A stretch of 64,000 bases of DNA from positions 62,001 through 126,000 of the forward strand of contig CAWCRN010000031.1 in assembly GCA_963797835.1 (NCBI GenBank), in the 5' to 3' direction. Below are positions 25,092-34,334 of the stretch, piece after piece. Source of the stretch: JBDTSW01 sp963797835. GTDB lineage: Bacteria; Actinomycetota; Thermoleophilia; Solirubrobacterales; 70-9. Below the pieces are notes generated by a model. The model was not told where the DNA came from. It searched no databases and worked only from the letters and a program-made list of their open reading frames with translations. The position numbers and the translations under genes are program-made. Numbering within the stretch: position 1 is the stretch's first letter; every line of letters starts with the position of its first letter.

Positions 25092-25891
25092 ATGCCGAAG
25101 CTCCCCATCCCCCAAGCGCTGCGAAAGCCCGCCAAGCCCGGCGAGTCGAACGGCAGCGGCAACGGCGCGGTCCAGAAGCTGAAGGAGGCCCCCGCCGACC
25201 TGGTCGGCTGGGTCGACGAGCGCACCGGCGCGACCGGGTTCCTCACCGGGATGCTCTTCCGCAAGGTCCCGAAGGGGACCAACTGGTTCTACACGCTGGG
25301 CTCGGCGACGCTGTTCGCGTTCGTCGCGCAGGCGGTCACCGGCGTCTTCCTGGCGATGTACTACACGCCGTCGCCCACCGAGGCGTACGCGTCGATCACC
25401 TACATCACGAACGACGTCTTCCTCGGCGAGTTCGTCCGCGGCATGCACAAATGGGGCGCCACGGTGATGATCATCCTGATCTTCCTCCACATGGGCCGGA
25501 CCTTCTTCTTCGGCGCCTACAAGTACCCGCGCGAGCTGAACTGGGTGATCGGCGTGATCCTCCTGGTCCTGACCCTCGTCATGGGCCTCACCGGCTACCT
25601 GCTGCCGTTCGACCAGCGCTCGTTCTGGGCGACGATCGTCGCCAACAACATCACCGCCACCGGGCCCGGTGGTCGGGCCCTTACCTGGCCGACTTCCTGC
25701 GGGCCGGGGCCGAGTTCGAGGCGACCACGATCCAGCGCTTCTACTCGGTCCACATGCTGCTCGTGCCCGGGCTGATCATCGCCTTGATCGTCGCTCACCT
25801 CTACCTGGTCGTGAAGCTCGGCACGACGGCGCCGCCGTGGATGAAGGCGGAGACGAAGCCGAAGTCGCTGCGCGAGGAGAAGGTCGGCTGA
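25092..25891 (+). CDS. qcrB: Menaquinol-cytochrome c reductase cytochrome b subunit, frameshifted
   Basis: About 265 residues, the short cytochrome b6-type with four core helices. Heme-ligand histidines fall in the helix RGMHKWGATVMIILIFLHMGR (split: MHKWGATV, LIFLHMGR) and in FYSVHMLLVPG...LIVAHLYLV. The quinone-site helix TGYLLPFDQRSFWA is present. Extra bases near 25671 and 25683 disturb the segment TATGPVVGPYLADFLR. A cytosolic N-terminal extension precedes the first helix. Partner of QcrA and QcrC. Confidence 0.92.
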
Positions 25892-25892
25892 C

Positions 25893-26603
25893 GTGAACGG
25901 CCAGGAGAAGGAGGCCTACCTCCGCGAGTACGAGGCCCTGAAGAAGAAGGGCAAGCCGTTCTTCCCCTACGCGGTCGCCAAGGACTCGGTGATGGCGCTG
26001 ATCGTCGTCCTCGTGATCGTCGTGATGTCGCTGGTCCTGGGCGCCGAGCAGGGCCCCAAGGCCGACCCGACCACAACCACCTACGTGCCCCGGCCCGAGT
26101 GGTACTTCTTCTTCCTGTTCGAGGTGCTGCGCGTGATCAAGCCGCCGGAGCTGGTGCCGCTGGCGACGATCATCCTCCCGAACATCCTGCTGGTGGCGCT
26201 GCTGCTGCTGCCGTTCTACGACCGCAACCCCGAGCGCCGTCCCGAGCGCCGCCCAGTCGCCATGACGGCGGCCGTGCTGACGATCATCTCGATGGCGTTC
26301 CTCACCTACCTCGGCGCCTCGGCCGGCTCGCCGACCGAGATCGACTCGATCGAGGTCGCGGACGAGTACCAGGCGGGGGCCGAAGTGGCGGCGCAATCCG
26401 GCTGCCTCGCCTGTCACCAGTTCGGCGAGAACGGCAACGACGGGCCCGGCCCGGAGCTGACCGAGATCGGGGCGAAGATCCCGCGCGCGGCGATCGCGCG
26501 CTCGCTGGTCAACCCGGCCGGGATCATGCCGCCCTACGCCGACCTGCCCGAGGAGAAGTTCGACAGCCTGGTCGACTTCCTCGCCTCGCTCCAGGGGGAG
26601 TAG
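25893..26603 (+). CDS. qcrC: Menaquinol-cytochrome c reductase cytochrome b/c subunit
   Basis: 236 residues. The first half is a subunit-IV-like part with three membrane helices and the conserved YVPRPEWYFFFLFEVLR and PPELVPLATIILPN motifs (Qo region). The second half, outside the membrane, is a cytochrome c domain with heme motif CLACH and an axial Met in GIMPPY. Such subunit IV-cytochrome c fusions are known from Bacillus-type QcrC. It passes electrons from the Rieske centre to the terminal oxidase. GTG 25893; frame intact; menG follows directly at 26604. Confidence 0.92.
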   Translation: MNGQEKEAYLREYEALKKKGKPFFPYAVAKDSVMALIVVLVIVVMSLVLGAEQGPKADPTTTTYVPRPEWYFFFLFEVLRVIKPPELVPLATIILPNILLVALLLLPFYDRNPERRPERRPVAMTAAVLTIISMAFLTYLGASAGSPTEIDSIEVADEYQAGAEVAAQSGCLACHQFGENGNDGPGPELTEIGAKIPRAAIARSLVNPAGIMPPYADLPEEKFDSLVDFLASLQGE

Positions 26604-27406
26604 ATGAGCGTTGAGGGCGCCGGTGGGGCCGCCCCGGCGGCGCGCCCGAGCCGCGACTCGGAGGAGTTCTCCGACCAGGTGCGGACGATGTTCGACCGCA
26701 TCGCCGGCGTGTACGACCGGATGAACCACGTGATGACGGCCGGGCCTCGACCGTCGCTGGCGCGAGCGGGCCGTCGAGCGGGCGGAGCGTCGAGCCGGGC
26801 GACACCGCCCTCGACGTCTGCTGCGGAACCGGCGATCTGGCGTTCGAGCTGGCCGCGGCGGTGGGCCCGTCAGGGAGGGTCGTCGGCTGTGACTTCTCCG
26901 AGGCGATGCTCGACCTGGCCCGGGAGAAGGAGGAGGACCGCCGCCTCGGCACCCCTGCGGGCCCTGAGTCGAACGGCGCCGGCGCCGGCAGCGCGCCGGT
27001 CGAGTTCGAGTGGGCCGACGCCCTCGACCTCCCTTACGCCGACGGCTCCTTCGACGCCGTCACGGTCGGGTTCGGGGTCCGGAACCTCTCCGACCTGGAG
27101 GCGGGGCTCGACGAGCTGACCCGCGTCCTGAAGCCCGGCGGGCGCCTCGTGATCCTCGAGATCACCCAGCCCACGCGCGCCCCGCTGTCCACCTTCTTCT
27201 CGCTGTGGTTCGACCGGGTGGTGCCGCTGCTCGGGAGCGCCGCGGGTGACTCCGACGCCTACACCTACCTGCCCGACTCCGTCCGCAGCTTCCCGGCCCC
27301 CGCGCGCCTCGCCGAGCTGATGGACGGCGCCGACCTCGAGCGGATCCGCTGGCTCGTGCTCGCCGGCGGGATCATCGCGATCCACTCGGGGGCCAAGGCC
27401 GAGTGA
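26604..27406 (+). CDS. menG: Demethylmenaquinone methyltransferase (UbiE/MenG), frameshifted
   Basis: About 267 residues; SAM-dependent C-methylation, last step of menaquinone synthesis. Motifs FDRIAGVYDRMNHVMTAGLDRRWR (first part), ALDVCCGTGDLAFELA (SAM motif I), VGCDFSEAMLDLAR, and GFGVRNL...LKPGGRLVILEITQP. An unusually long linker (about 20 residues, TPAGPESNGAGAGSAP) follows motif II. Extra bases near 26746 and 26791. ATG 26604 directly follows the qcrC stop, tying quinone supply to the bc complex. Confidence 0.9.
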
Positions 27407-27416
27407 GGGTGGCCCG

Positions 27417-28439
27417 GTGAACCGGTCGGCGGTGCCGCCGCCGGTGACGGTGGTGATGGAGGCGGCGGAGGCGTGGCTGCCGCGGCGCATGGGCGAGGTC
27501 GAGCGGCGGCTCGGCGAGCTGGCCCGCGGCCACGGCGAGGCGCTCGCGGACGACGCGGCCGGGACCCTGGAGGCCGGGGGCAAGCGCCTGCGCCCGATGC
27601 TCGTGCTGCTCTGCGCCGGCCCCGACAGCGGCGAGGGAGCGACCCGCGCCGCGACCGCGATCGAGCTGGTCCACATGGCGACCCTGGTCCACGACGACGT
27701 CCTCGACGCGGCGCCGCTCCGGCGCGGGCGCCCCACGGTGGTCGCCACCTCGGGGCGGGAGCGCGCCACCGCGGTAGGCGACCTCCTGTTCTCGCGCGCC
27801 TTCGCCGAGCTGGCCCGGGTGATCGTGGCGCCGGAGGACGACGCCGTCGCCGCGGGCATCGCCCGCAGCGCGGGGGAGCGGAGGGTCGCGCTTCTGGCCG
27901 GCGCCTCGGTCGCGCTCGCGCTCGGCGAGCTCGCCCAGCGCGCCGACGCCTTCCGCCTCGACCTGCCCGCCGAGCGCTACCTGAAGCGCTGCATGCTCAA
28001 GACGGCGCGCCTGTTCGAGTGCGCGTGCGCGATCGGCCGCGACGACCCCTCGGCCGACGAGGCCCTGACCGGCTTCGGCCGCGAGATCGGCCTGGCCTTC
28101 CAGCTTCTCGACGACGTCCTGGACATCGCGGGCCCGCCGGAGCGGACCGGGAAGGCGCGCGGCACGGACCTCCTGGACGGCACGGTCACCCTGCCCCTGA
28201 TCGCAGCCCGGCGGGTTGATCCCTCGCTGCTCGAGGTCGACCTGCGCTCGCTGGACGAGAGCTCGGCCGCGGAGGTGTGCGACCGGATCGCTGCGACGGG
28301 CGCGCTGGAGCAGGTTCGCGAGGACGCCCGTGCGCGGGTCGAGGCCGCCAAGCACCGGATCGAGGCGGCGCCCCTCGGCGAGGATCAGCGCGAGCTCCTG
28401 GCCCTGGTCGCCGACGGCGTCGTCGATCGCTACTCCTAG
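27417..28439 (+). CDS. Polyprenyl diphosphate synthase (menaquinone side chain)
   Basis: 340 residues, trans-prenyltransferase fold. First Asp-rich motif LVHDDVLD, second FQLLDDVLDIAG. KRLRPMLVLL (IPP binding) and KTARLFECACAIG are present. By homology it elongates farnesyl or geranyl diphosphate to the C35-C45 chain used for menaquinone; chain length cannot be read reliably. GTG 27417 lies 10 bases after menG, in the same operon. The frame is intact. A REP doublet begins one base after the stop. Confidence 0.88.
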   Translation: MNRSAVPPPVTVVMEAAEAWLPRRMGEVERRLGELARGHGEALADDAAGTLEAGGKRLRPMLVLLCAGPDSGEGATRAATAIELVHMATLVHDDVLDAAPLRRGRPTVVATSGRERATAVGDLLFSRAFAELARVIVAPEDDAVAAGIARSAGERRVALLAGASVALALGELAQRADAFRLDLPAERYLKRCMLKTARLFECACAIGRDDPSADEALTGFGREIGLAFQLLDDVLDIAGPPERTGKARGTDLLDGTVTLPLIAARRVDPSLLEVDLRSLDESSAAEVCDRIAATGALEQVREDARARVEAAKHRIEAAPLGEDQRELLALVADGVVDRYS

Positions 28440-28484
28440 GGGGTCAGACCCCTTGAGTCGACCCCACTTAGGGGGTCTGACCCC
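28440..28484. repeat. REP-like inverted pair, copy 4
   Basis: GGGGTCAGACCCC (28440-28452) and GGGGTCTGACCCC (28472-28484) with a 19-base spacer (TTGAGTCGACCCCACTTAG). Orientation and spacing equal copies 1 and 2, 23 kb away. It lies immediately after the polyprenyl synthase stop and next to a different hairpin (28489-28533). Confidence 0.8.
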
Positions 28485-28488
28485 ACAA

Positions 28489-28533
28489 CTGTCCTGCTGC
28501 CCCACACACCCCCGTGTGGGTCGCGCAGGACAG
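28489..28533. repeat. TGTCCTGC-type hairpin, copy A
   Basis: CTGTCCTGC (28489-28497) pairs perfectly with GCAGGACAG (28525-28533). Inside, CCCACAC (28501-28507) pairs with GTGTGGG (28514-28520). The same outer arms and CACAC/GTGTG inner arms occur at 41039-41079. Between convergent genes it may serve as a terminator, but the recurrence suggests a second small repeat family. Confidence 0.6.
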
Positions 28534-28557
28534 CCCCAGAGCCCCCGAGAATGAGGC

Positions 28558-28968
28558 CTAGAAGTCTTCGGGAAGGATGCGGTCGTCCCAGAGGGCGGCG
28601 ACGAAGGCCTCGACGTGCTCCTCCATGTTCGCCCGCGAGAGACGGTTGAGGTCGTCGAGGATGGCCTCGGTGCCGTCGTCCAGCACCTCGTCGTAGCGGT
28701 CCACGACCTTCTGGGCGTAGGTGCCGCCGCCGGTCCACTCGCATTCGGGGCATCGCAGATCGACCAGCCAGCGGCGACCCGACGCCGGCGCCCAGTCCAC
28801 GGGGTGGACCAGCTCCGAGTCGCACGACGGGCAGATGTGGAGGTCCTCCGCCTGGCGGGACGCCTCGCGGCCCGAGGGGGCCGGCTTGAAGTCGCCCGGT
28901 CCGACCCGGGGCACCTCCTGCCGGGACGGAGCGATGTCGGTTGTCGGCTCCCTCTCCTCCATACGCAC
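28558..28968 (-). CDS. Zinc-ribbon hypothetical protein
   Basis: 136 residues. A disordered, charged first 40 residues is followed by a two-knuckle zinc ribbon: CPSCDSELVHP and, 30 residues on, LRCPECEWTG. An acidic helical C-terminus follows (VVDRYDEVLDDGTEAILDDL, LSRANMEEHVEAFVAAL). The fold suggests binding of nucleic acid or protein; I do not recognise a named family. ATG 28968 with an AGAGAGG-like ribosome-binding site. Convergent with the polyprenyl synthase across two repeat elements. Confidence 0.7.
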   Translation of the reverse strand: MRMEEREPTTDIAPSRQEVPRVGPGDFKPAPSGREASRQAEDLHICPSCDSELVHPVDWAPASGRRWLVDLRCPECEWTGGGTYAQKVVDRYDEVLDDGTEAILDDLNRLSRANMEEHVEAFVAALWDDRILPEDF

Positions 28969-28989
28969 GACTTATCGGCCAGCCCCCAG

Positions 28990-29144
28990 GGACGCTTTAG
29001 GGGTTGGCACCTAGTTCATCCAGGGTCAATACTCACGAGGGCCCACGGAGGGCCCACGCAGCTGCAAGAGGGCGCGCCCGCCACGCCCCTCAGGGCCCAC
29101 CGATTGGCGACTTTTGCCCGCATAGCGGGCTTTTTTCGCCAATC
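28990..29144 (+). ncRNA. Candidate small RNA or leader ending in nested intrinsic terminator
   Basis: The 246 bases between the zinc-ribbon gene and dcd hold no ORF. On the plus strand there are two near-identical GAGGGCCCACG units (29038-29060), a GC-rich structured middle, then GCCCGC-ATA-GCGGGC (29116-29130) followed by six T (29131-29136). This terminator is enclosed by a perfect nine-base outer stem GATTGGCGA (29102-29110) / TCGCCAATC (29136-29144). It is the only textbook T-tract terminator in the window. A stand-alone RNA or an attenuator ahead of dcd both fit; no known family matched by eye. Confidence 0.45.
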
Positions 29145-29214
29145 GCCGCACCCGCGACCGCAAAGAGGGCGAATTGGCCTCGCTCGTGCCGCGGCCGCTG
29201 CGAGACTGTGGTGC

Positions 29215-29823
29215 GTGCATCCAACATCCGTCCTCTCCGACGGCACGATCCGCCGCCTCGTAGCCGACGGCCGGCTCCGCATCGATCCCTGGGACCCCTC
29301 GATGGTCCAGCCCGCAAGCGTCGACCTCAAGCTCGGGCCGTCGTTCCGCGTCTTCCACAACCACCGGATCCAGGTGATCGACCTCGCCGATCCGCCTCAG
29401 GACCTGACCGAGCACGTCACGGTCGAAAACGGCGACACCTTCGTGATCCATCCGAACGAGTTCGTGCTCGGCCGCACCGAGGAGTTCGTCGAGCTCCCCG
29501 ATGACATCGTGGCGCGAATCGAGGGAAAATCGAGCCTCGGCCGCCTCGGCCTGATCGTGCACGCAACGGCCGGGTTCGTTGACCCGGGCTTCAGGGGCAC
29601 GCTCACGCTCGAGATCACCAACTTCAACAGCGTCCCGATCGTCCTTCGCACGGGGCTGCCGATCGCGCAGCTCAGCCTGATGGCCCTCGACGCCCCGGCC
29701 GAGCGGCCCTACGGCCACGAGGAGCTCGGCAGCCACTACCAGAGCCAGATCGACGCGACGGAGTCGCGTTACGGGGGCGGGCCCTGCCCAGGCGGCAGGT
29801 TCGCGCCCCAAAAGCGAAACTTG
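29215..29823 (+). CDS. dcd: dCTP deaminase (possibly bifunctional dCTP deaminase/dUTPase)
   Basis: About 200 residues; converts dCTP to dUTP or dUMP for thymidylate synthesis. Clear motifs: MVQPASVDLKLG, IEGKSSLGRLGL, ATAGFVDPGFRGTLTLEI and GLPIAQLSLM. The S-S-L-G-R and TAGF motifs resemble the mycobacterial bifunctional enzyme. GTG 29215. After ESRYGGG the frame reads on through the tatA start with no stop, so an indel near 29775-29800 is likely and the end at 29823 is an estimate. Downstream tatA/tatC are co-oriented. Confidence 0.88.
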
Positions 29824-29860
29824 ATCCAGCCGCCCCCGGGCGGCGTTACCATCAGTGGTC

Positions 29861-30118
29861 ATGGATTTCAGCCTCTGGCAAATCGCAATCGTTCTCGTGA
29901 TCGCGCTGATCGTGTTCGGCCCGAAGCGCCTCCCCGAGCTCGGCAAGTCGCTTGGCACCGGGATGCGCGAGTTCAAGGACTCGATCACCGGCAAGGACGA
30001 CGACGACGAAGAGAAGCGTGAAGAGCAGGCGAAGCTCGAGGTTCAGGCCGCCGCACCTCAGCCCCCCGAGGCCACCGAGCCCGTCGAGGGCGAGGTAGTG
30101 GCCGAACCCAAGGCGTAG
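29861..30118 (+). CDS. tatA: Sec-independent translocase subunit TatA
   Basis: 85 residues. N-terminal membrane helix FSLWQIAIVLVIALIVFG, the FGPKRLPELG hinge and amphipathic helix KSLGTGMREFKDSI, then an acidic, disordered tail (DDDDEEKREEQ). This is the standard TatA layout; it forms the pore for folded, twin-arginine proteins. ATG 29861 (GTG 29855 is also possible). tatC begins four bases after the stop. Confidence 0.93.
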   Translation: MDFSLWQIAIVLVIALIVFGPKRLPELGKSLGTGMREFKDSITGKDDDDEEKREEQAKLEVQAAAPQPPEATEPVEGEVVAEPKA

Positions 30119-30121
30119 ATC

Positions 30122-30892
30122 GTGGCCCGGGCACGGGCCATCGGCCACGAGGACCGCCTGACCCTGGTCGAGCACCTCGACGAGCTTCGCTCGCGCATCA
30201 TCGTCTCGCTCGTCGTCTTCGGCGTGGCGTTCGCGCTGTGCTTCTGGCAGGACGGCCTGATGCTGGACATCTTCAACTGGCCGTTGCCGGAGTCGACGGA
30301 CGAGCTGCTGACGCTGTCGCCCACCGAGCCGTTCTTCACCACCGTCGAGGTCTCCGCGTACGGCGCGATGATCCTGGCGCTGCCGGTGATCCTCTACCAG
30401 ATCTACGCGTTCGTGATCCCGGCGTTCTCCCCCAGGAGAAGCGGGTCGTGCTGCCGTACCTGATCGCGATGCCGTTCCTGTTCGTCGCAGGCATCGCGTT
30501 CGCCTACTTCGTGGTCCTGCCGGCGGCGATCACCTTCCTGCTCAACTTCAACGAGGCGGACTTCAACATCCAGCTGCGGGCCAAGTGAGTACTACGGCTT
30601 CCTGGGGATCATGGTGGTCCTCCTCGGCCTCTTGTTTCAGATGCCGATCGCGCTGCTCTCGCTCTGCCGCCTGGGAGTCGTGACCCCCGAGCAGCTCGCC
30701 CACAATCGCCGCTACGCGATCTTCTTCCTCTCGATCATTGCCGCGGCGGCCCCGGGCGGGGACCCGGTCTCGATGATCCTGATCCTGGTCCCGCTCGTCT
30801 TCCTGTACGAGGCCAGCGTCCAGCTCGCGAAGCGCTTCGGCGAGCCGAAGGAGCTGACGCCGTCGGAGACCGCCCCTGAAGGCTCGGGGTAG
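30122..30892 (+). CDS. tatC: Sec-independent translocase subunit TatC, frameshifted
   Basis: About 256 residues, six membrane helices; signal-peptide receptor of the Tat system. Conserved LVEHLDELRSRI, SPTEPFFTTVEVSAY, PQEKRVVLPY and PGGDPVSM are present. One base is missing near 30434 (a C in the CCCCC run) and one extra base sits near 30588. GTG 30122. At least one likely Tat substrate, the amine oxidase at 32481, is encoded nearby. Confidence 0.93.
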
Positions 30893-30910
30893 TAGCTAGC
30901 CTTCCGCGCC

Positions 30911-31723
30911 GTGCTCTTCGATCTCAAGAGCGGCAAGCGCAGGCGCGTGGTCCAGGTCGTCTTCGGCGGCCTCGCCGTGCTGTTCGCCGTTGGCTTCGTG
31001 GGATTCGGGATCGGCGGCGAGACCGGCGGCGGGATCGCCGACCTGCTCGGCGACGACTCCGGCGGCGACGTCAGCTCCCAGTACGAGACGCAGATCGAGG
31101 AGGCGGAGAAGAAGCTCGCAGCCCAGCCCAAGGATCCCAAGGCACTCACCGACCTCGCCCGCTACCGCTTCCTCTCGGGCCAGGAGAACCTCTCCTTCGA
31201 CGAGGAGACCGGGGTCGCAACCCTCACCGAGGACGCACGAAGCGAGTGGAACGCGGCCCTGGATGCCTGGGAGCAGCTGCTGAAGACGAACCCCAAGGAC
31301 GTCGACCCGCAGGTCGGCGGCCAGATGATCTGCGCCTACGTGCCGCCGCTCCCGATCTGCCAGGTGCTGGCGCCCGCGGACGACCTCGACCTCGAGGGCG
31401 CCGCCCAGACGCAGCGGATCCTGGCCGAGGAGGACGAGGGGCCGGGCGGCTACTCCCAGCTCGCCGCCTTCCTCTACTTCGACGGGGACGTCAAGGGCGG
31501 CGACGAGGCGGCGGCCCAGGCGCTCGACCGCGCCGAGCCCAACCAGCGCGAGCGCCTGGAGAAGGAGCTCGACAAGCTCAAGGAGGACGCCGAGAAGTAC
31601 GTGAAGGCCCAGGAGGCCACCTCCCAGGCGGGCGCCCCGGGCGACGATCCGCAGCTCCAGAACCCCCTGGGCGGCCTCGGCAGCGACACCGGCGCAGGCG
31701 CCATCCCGCAGGCCTCCCCGTAG
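30911..31723 (+). CDS. Membrane-anchored TPR-like protein
   Basis: 270 residues. A cytoplasmic basic start (KSGKRRRVVQ) leads into one membrane helix (about 15-37), a Gly/Asp linker, then helical repeats with a TPR pattern (AQPKDPKALTDLARYRFLSG, WNAALDAWEQLLKTNPKD) and a coiled, charged C-terminal helix (LEKELDKLKEDAEKYVKAQEA). It probably acts as a scaffold at the membrane. It follows tatC by 18 bases in the same orientation; a tie to export is possible but unproven. GTG 30911. Confidence 0.7.
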   Translation: MLFDLKSGKRRRVVQVVFGGLAVLFAVGFVGFGIGGETGGGIADLLGDDSGGDVSSQYETQIEEAEKKLAAQPKDPKALTDLARYRFLSGQENLSFDEETGVATLTEDARSEWNAALDAWEQLLKTNPKDVDPQVGGQMICAYVPPLPICQVLAPADDLDLEGAAQTQRILAEEDEGPGGYSQLAAFLYFDGDVKGGDEAAAQALDRAEPNQRERLEKELDKLKEDAEKYVKAQEATSQAGAPGDDPQLQNPLGGLGSDTGAGAIPQASP

Positions 31724-31764
31724 GCCCGGCGAGCCCGAGCCGCCTAGCTAATCTTTCGCTCCCC

Positions 31765-31837
31765 GGGCCGTTAGCTCAGCTGGTAGAGCAGGAGACTCTT
31801 AATCTCAAGGTCACAGGTTCGATCCCTGTACGGCCCA
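31765..31837 (+). tRNA. tRNA-Lys (anticodon CTT)
   Basis: 73-base cloverleaf. Acceptor arms GGGCCGT / ACGGCCC pair perfectly, discriminator A. D-arm AGCTCAGCTGGTAGAGC, anticodon loop CTCTTAA giving CTT, T-arm CACAGGTTCGATCCCTGTA. CCA is not encoded. Confidence 0.95.
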
Positions 31838-31850
31838 TCGCCGCCGCCGC

Positions 31851-32465
31851 TCAGTAGGCCCGCGGCAGCGCGTTCACCCGCTCGACCCAGGCCGCCACCG
31901 CCGGGAGGTCCCCGAGGTCCTGATGCTCGTCGAGCATCACGTGGAACAGCTCGGTGTCGGCGGGGTCCCGGAGGAGCCCGTACTTGAGGAAGGGGAAGGC
32001 GGCGCAGTCGGCGGCGCCGAGCGCGTCTCCCAGCAGGAAATCGCGGCCGGCGAGGAGCTCCTCGAACCGAGGCAGAGAGCCCTGGATCTCGGCGCTCAGC
32101 GCCTCCACGCGCGCCGGGTCGGGCGAGTCGCCCTCGAGCACCTCATCGAGCTCGTTCGCCGGTCGCTTCCAGACCTCGTTGAACCAGTCGAGGAAGACGT
32201 CCACCTCGGCACGCCGGGTGGGCTCGGCCGGGAACAGGCGCGGGTCGGGGTAGCGCTCCTCCAGAAACCGCAGGATCGCCGTCGAGTCCGCAACGACCTC
32301 GCCGCCGTCGTCGATCACCGGCACCAGGCCCTGCCCGCTCACCCGCTCGACGGCTGAGCGGTCGGAGTAGGAGACCATCACGGACTCGACCTCGATCCCC
32401 TTGTGGGCCAGGGCGAGGCCCACCCGCTCGCAATTGGTGGACCATTCGGCGCGGTACAGAATCAC
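31851..32465 (-). CDS. Glutathione S-transferase-family protein
   Basis: 204 residues. Thioredoxin-like N-domain opens ILYRAEWSTNCERVGLALAHKG with the cis-Pro in GLVPVIDDGG and the thiol-tripeptide-binding ADSTAILRFLEERYP. The all-helical C-domain has the DFLLGDALGAADCAAFPFL signature. Actinobacteria seldom make glutathione, so another thiol or a non-catalytic role is possible. GTG 32465; divergent from the amine oxidase gene with only 15 bases between starts. Confidence 0.85.
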   Translation of the reverse strand: MILYRAEWSTNCERVGLALAHKGIEVESVMVSYSDRSAVERVSGQGLVPVIDDGGEVVADSTAILRFLEERYPDPRLFPAEPTRRAEVDVFLDWFNEVWKRPANELDEVLEGDSPDPARVEALSAEIQGSLPRFEELLAGRDFLLGDALGAADCAAFPFLKYGLLRDPADTELFHVMLDEHQDLGDLPAVAAWVERVNALPRAY

Positions 32466-32480
32466 TGTGTCCCATTCTTA

Positions 32481-33970
32481 ATGACAGCGCCGCCGCCCGG
32501 ACAGCTCACCCGCCGGAGCTTGCTGAGGAGGGGCGCGGCCGCAGGCGCCCTGCTCGCGGCGGGGCCGCTCGCGGCCTGCGGGGGCTCGAGCCCCCCGCGT
32601 CGCGAGGAGGTCGTGATCGTCGGCGCCGGGCTGGCCGGGCTCACCTGCGCCTACCGGCTGCAGAAGGCGGGGATCGAGGCGGCGGTCGTCGAGGCTCGCG
32701 ACGACCGCCTGGGCGGGCGATGCTTCACGGCGCGCGGCTTCGCCGACGGGCAGGTCGGCGAGCACGGCGGCGAGTTCATCGACACGAACCACCTGCGGAT
32801 CCAGGCGCTGGTGGACGAGCTGGGCCTGGAGCTCGAGGACCGCGAGGCCGCCTTTCGCGCGCTTCCGCCGACCAGGGGCGCACGCATCTTCGAGGGCGAG
32901 CTCCAGACCTCGCCGGAGGTCTATCGCGGGTACGCCACGATGCTCCGCCGGCTCCGAGCCGAGGCACAGCGCACCGGGTACGACGGTCCCTACGACAGCC
33001 CGGCGGCGCAACGCTTCGACGCCGGCGAGGCGCAGGATTGGCTCGACGGGAACGTCCCCGGCGGCTCGGGCTCGCTGCTGGGGCTCGCCACCTCGGCGTA
33101 CCTGGCCAGCGAGTTCGGCCTCGACGCGGACGAGCTCGCGGCGACCAGCCTGCTCTACCTGACCGAGGGGAACTCCGAGGACGAGGACGGCTCGGACGAG
33201 CGCTTCCACGTCGCCGGGGGCAACGACCTCATCGTGCGCGGGCTCGCGGAGTCGCCTGCCCGCCGGGGCGGTGGAGCGCGACGCACCGCTGCGCTCCCTC
33301 CGGCGGCTTCAGGACGGGGGCTACGGCCTGGAGATCGGCGACGTCGACCGAGATCGAGGCCGAGAGGGTGGTGCTGGCGCTCCCGTTCACGACCCTGCGC
33401 GACGTCGACCTCGACCGCGCCGGGCTCAGCCCCCTGAAGCGGGAGGCGATCGCCGAGCTGGGCATGGGCACGAACTCCAAGCTGCTCCTCCAGTTCGACG
33501 CCCGGCCCGAGGAGTTCAGGCGCTGGAACGGCAACCTCGAGACCGACCACCCGTTCCAGTACACCTGGGACACCTCCCTCACGCAGCCGGGTACCGCGGG
33601 GCTCGTCACCGTCTACTACGGCGGCGAGGGCGGCGCCGGCCTGGACGCCCCGGCCGGAGGGCACGGCGAGGCGCCGGGCGGCGTCGTGGCGGACGTGCTG
33701 GCGATCCTCAACCGGGCGGCGCCCGGGATCGCGGCCGCCTTCAACGGCAATGGCTACGTCTCGAATTGGTCGCTCGATCCGTGGGCCCTGGGCTCCTACG
33801 CGGCCTTCGAGCCCGGGCAGACGACCGAGTTCGCAGAGGCGGCGGGCAAGGCGGAGGGCGGCATCCACTTCGCGGGCGAGCACACCTCGGTTCCGTTCCA
33901 GGGGTTCCTCGAGGGCGCCGTCGCCTCGGGAGAGCGCGCGGCGCGAGAGGTGGCGCGGGCGCTTCAATGA
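32481..33970 (+). CDS. Tat-exported flavin amine oxidase, frameshifted
   Basis: About 496 residues. The N-terminus is a twin-arginine signal with lipobox (TRRSLLRRGAAAGALL...PLAAC), predicting a Tat-dependent lipoprotein. FAD-binding EVVIVGAGLAGLTCAYRL and DDRLGGRCFT follow. The C-terminal FAD motif is GGIHFAGEHTS..FQGFLEGAVASG. It should oxidise an amine to aldehyde, ammonia and peroxide outside the membrane. Extra bases near 33252 and 33348. The stop overlaps the ATG of the next gene. It could feed the aldehyde/amine pathway at 0.2-4.4 kb, but this is speculation. Confidence 0.85.
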
Positions 33971-34326
33971 AGGCGATGGCCGCGACCTGGGAAGACGTCA
34001 AGCGGATCGCACTCGAGCTCCCGGAGGTCGAGGAGAGCACCTGGTTCAACACGCCGTCGTTCAAGGTGCGCGGCAAGTCCTTCTGCCGCCTGCGCGAGGA
34101 TGGCGAGGACATAGTGCTGATGGTGGACATGCTCGAGCGGGAGGCGCTGATGCAGTCCGAGCCCGAGATGTTCCACATCACCCCGCACTACCAGGACTAC
34201 CCCGCGATGCTCGTGCGCCTCGCCACCGTCGATCAGGAGATGCTGCGCGAGCAGATCATCGAGGCCTGGCTTCGCAAGGCGCCGAAGCGAGTCGCGAGGG
34301 CCTGGCTCGACGAGCAGCCCGCCTGA
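33967..34326 (+). CDS. MmcQ/YjbR-family protein
   Basis: 119 residues with the typical opener TWEDVKRIALELPEVEESTWFNTPSFKVRGKSF (parts: RIALELPEVEEST, TPSFKVRGKSFCRL). The C-terminal pattern LVRLATVDQEMLREQIIEAWLRKAPKRVA is also usual. The fold is a double-wing domain; DNA binding is suggested for the family but unproven. ATG 33967 overlaps the amine oxidase stop; an alkyltransferase-like gene follows by eight bases. Confidence 0.82.
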   Translation: MKAMAATWEDVKRIALELPEVEESTWFNTPSFKVRGKSFCRLREDGEDIVLMVDMLEREALMQSEPEMFHITPHYQDYPAMLVRLATVDQEMLREQIIEAWLRKAPKRVARAWLDEQPA

Positions 34327-34334
34327 GGCCTGCG

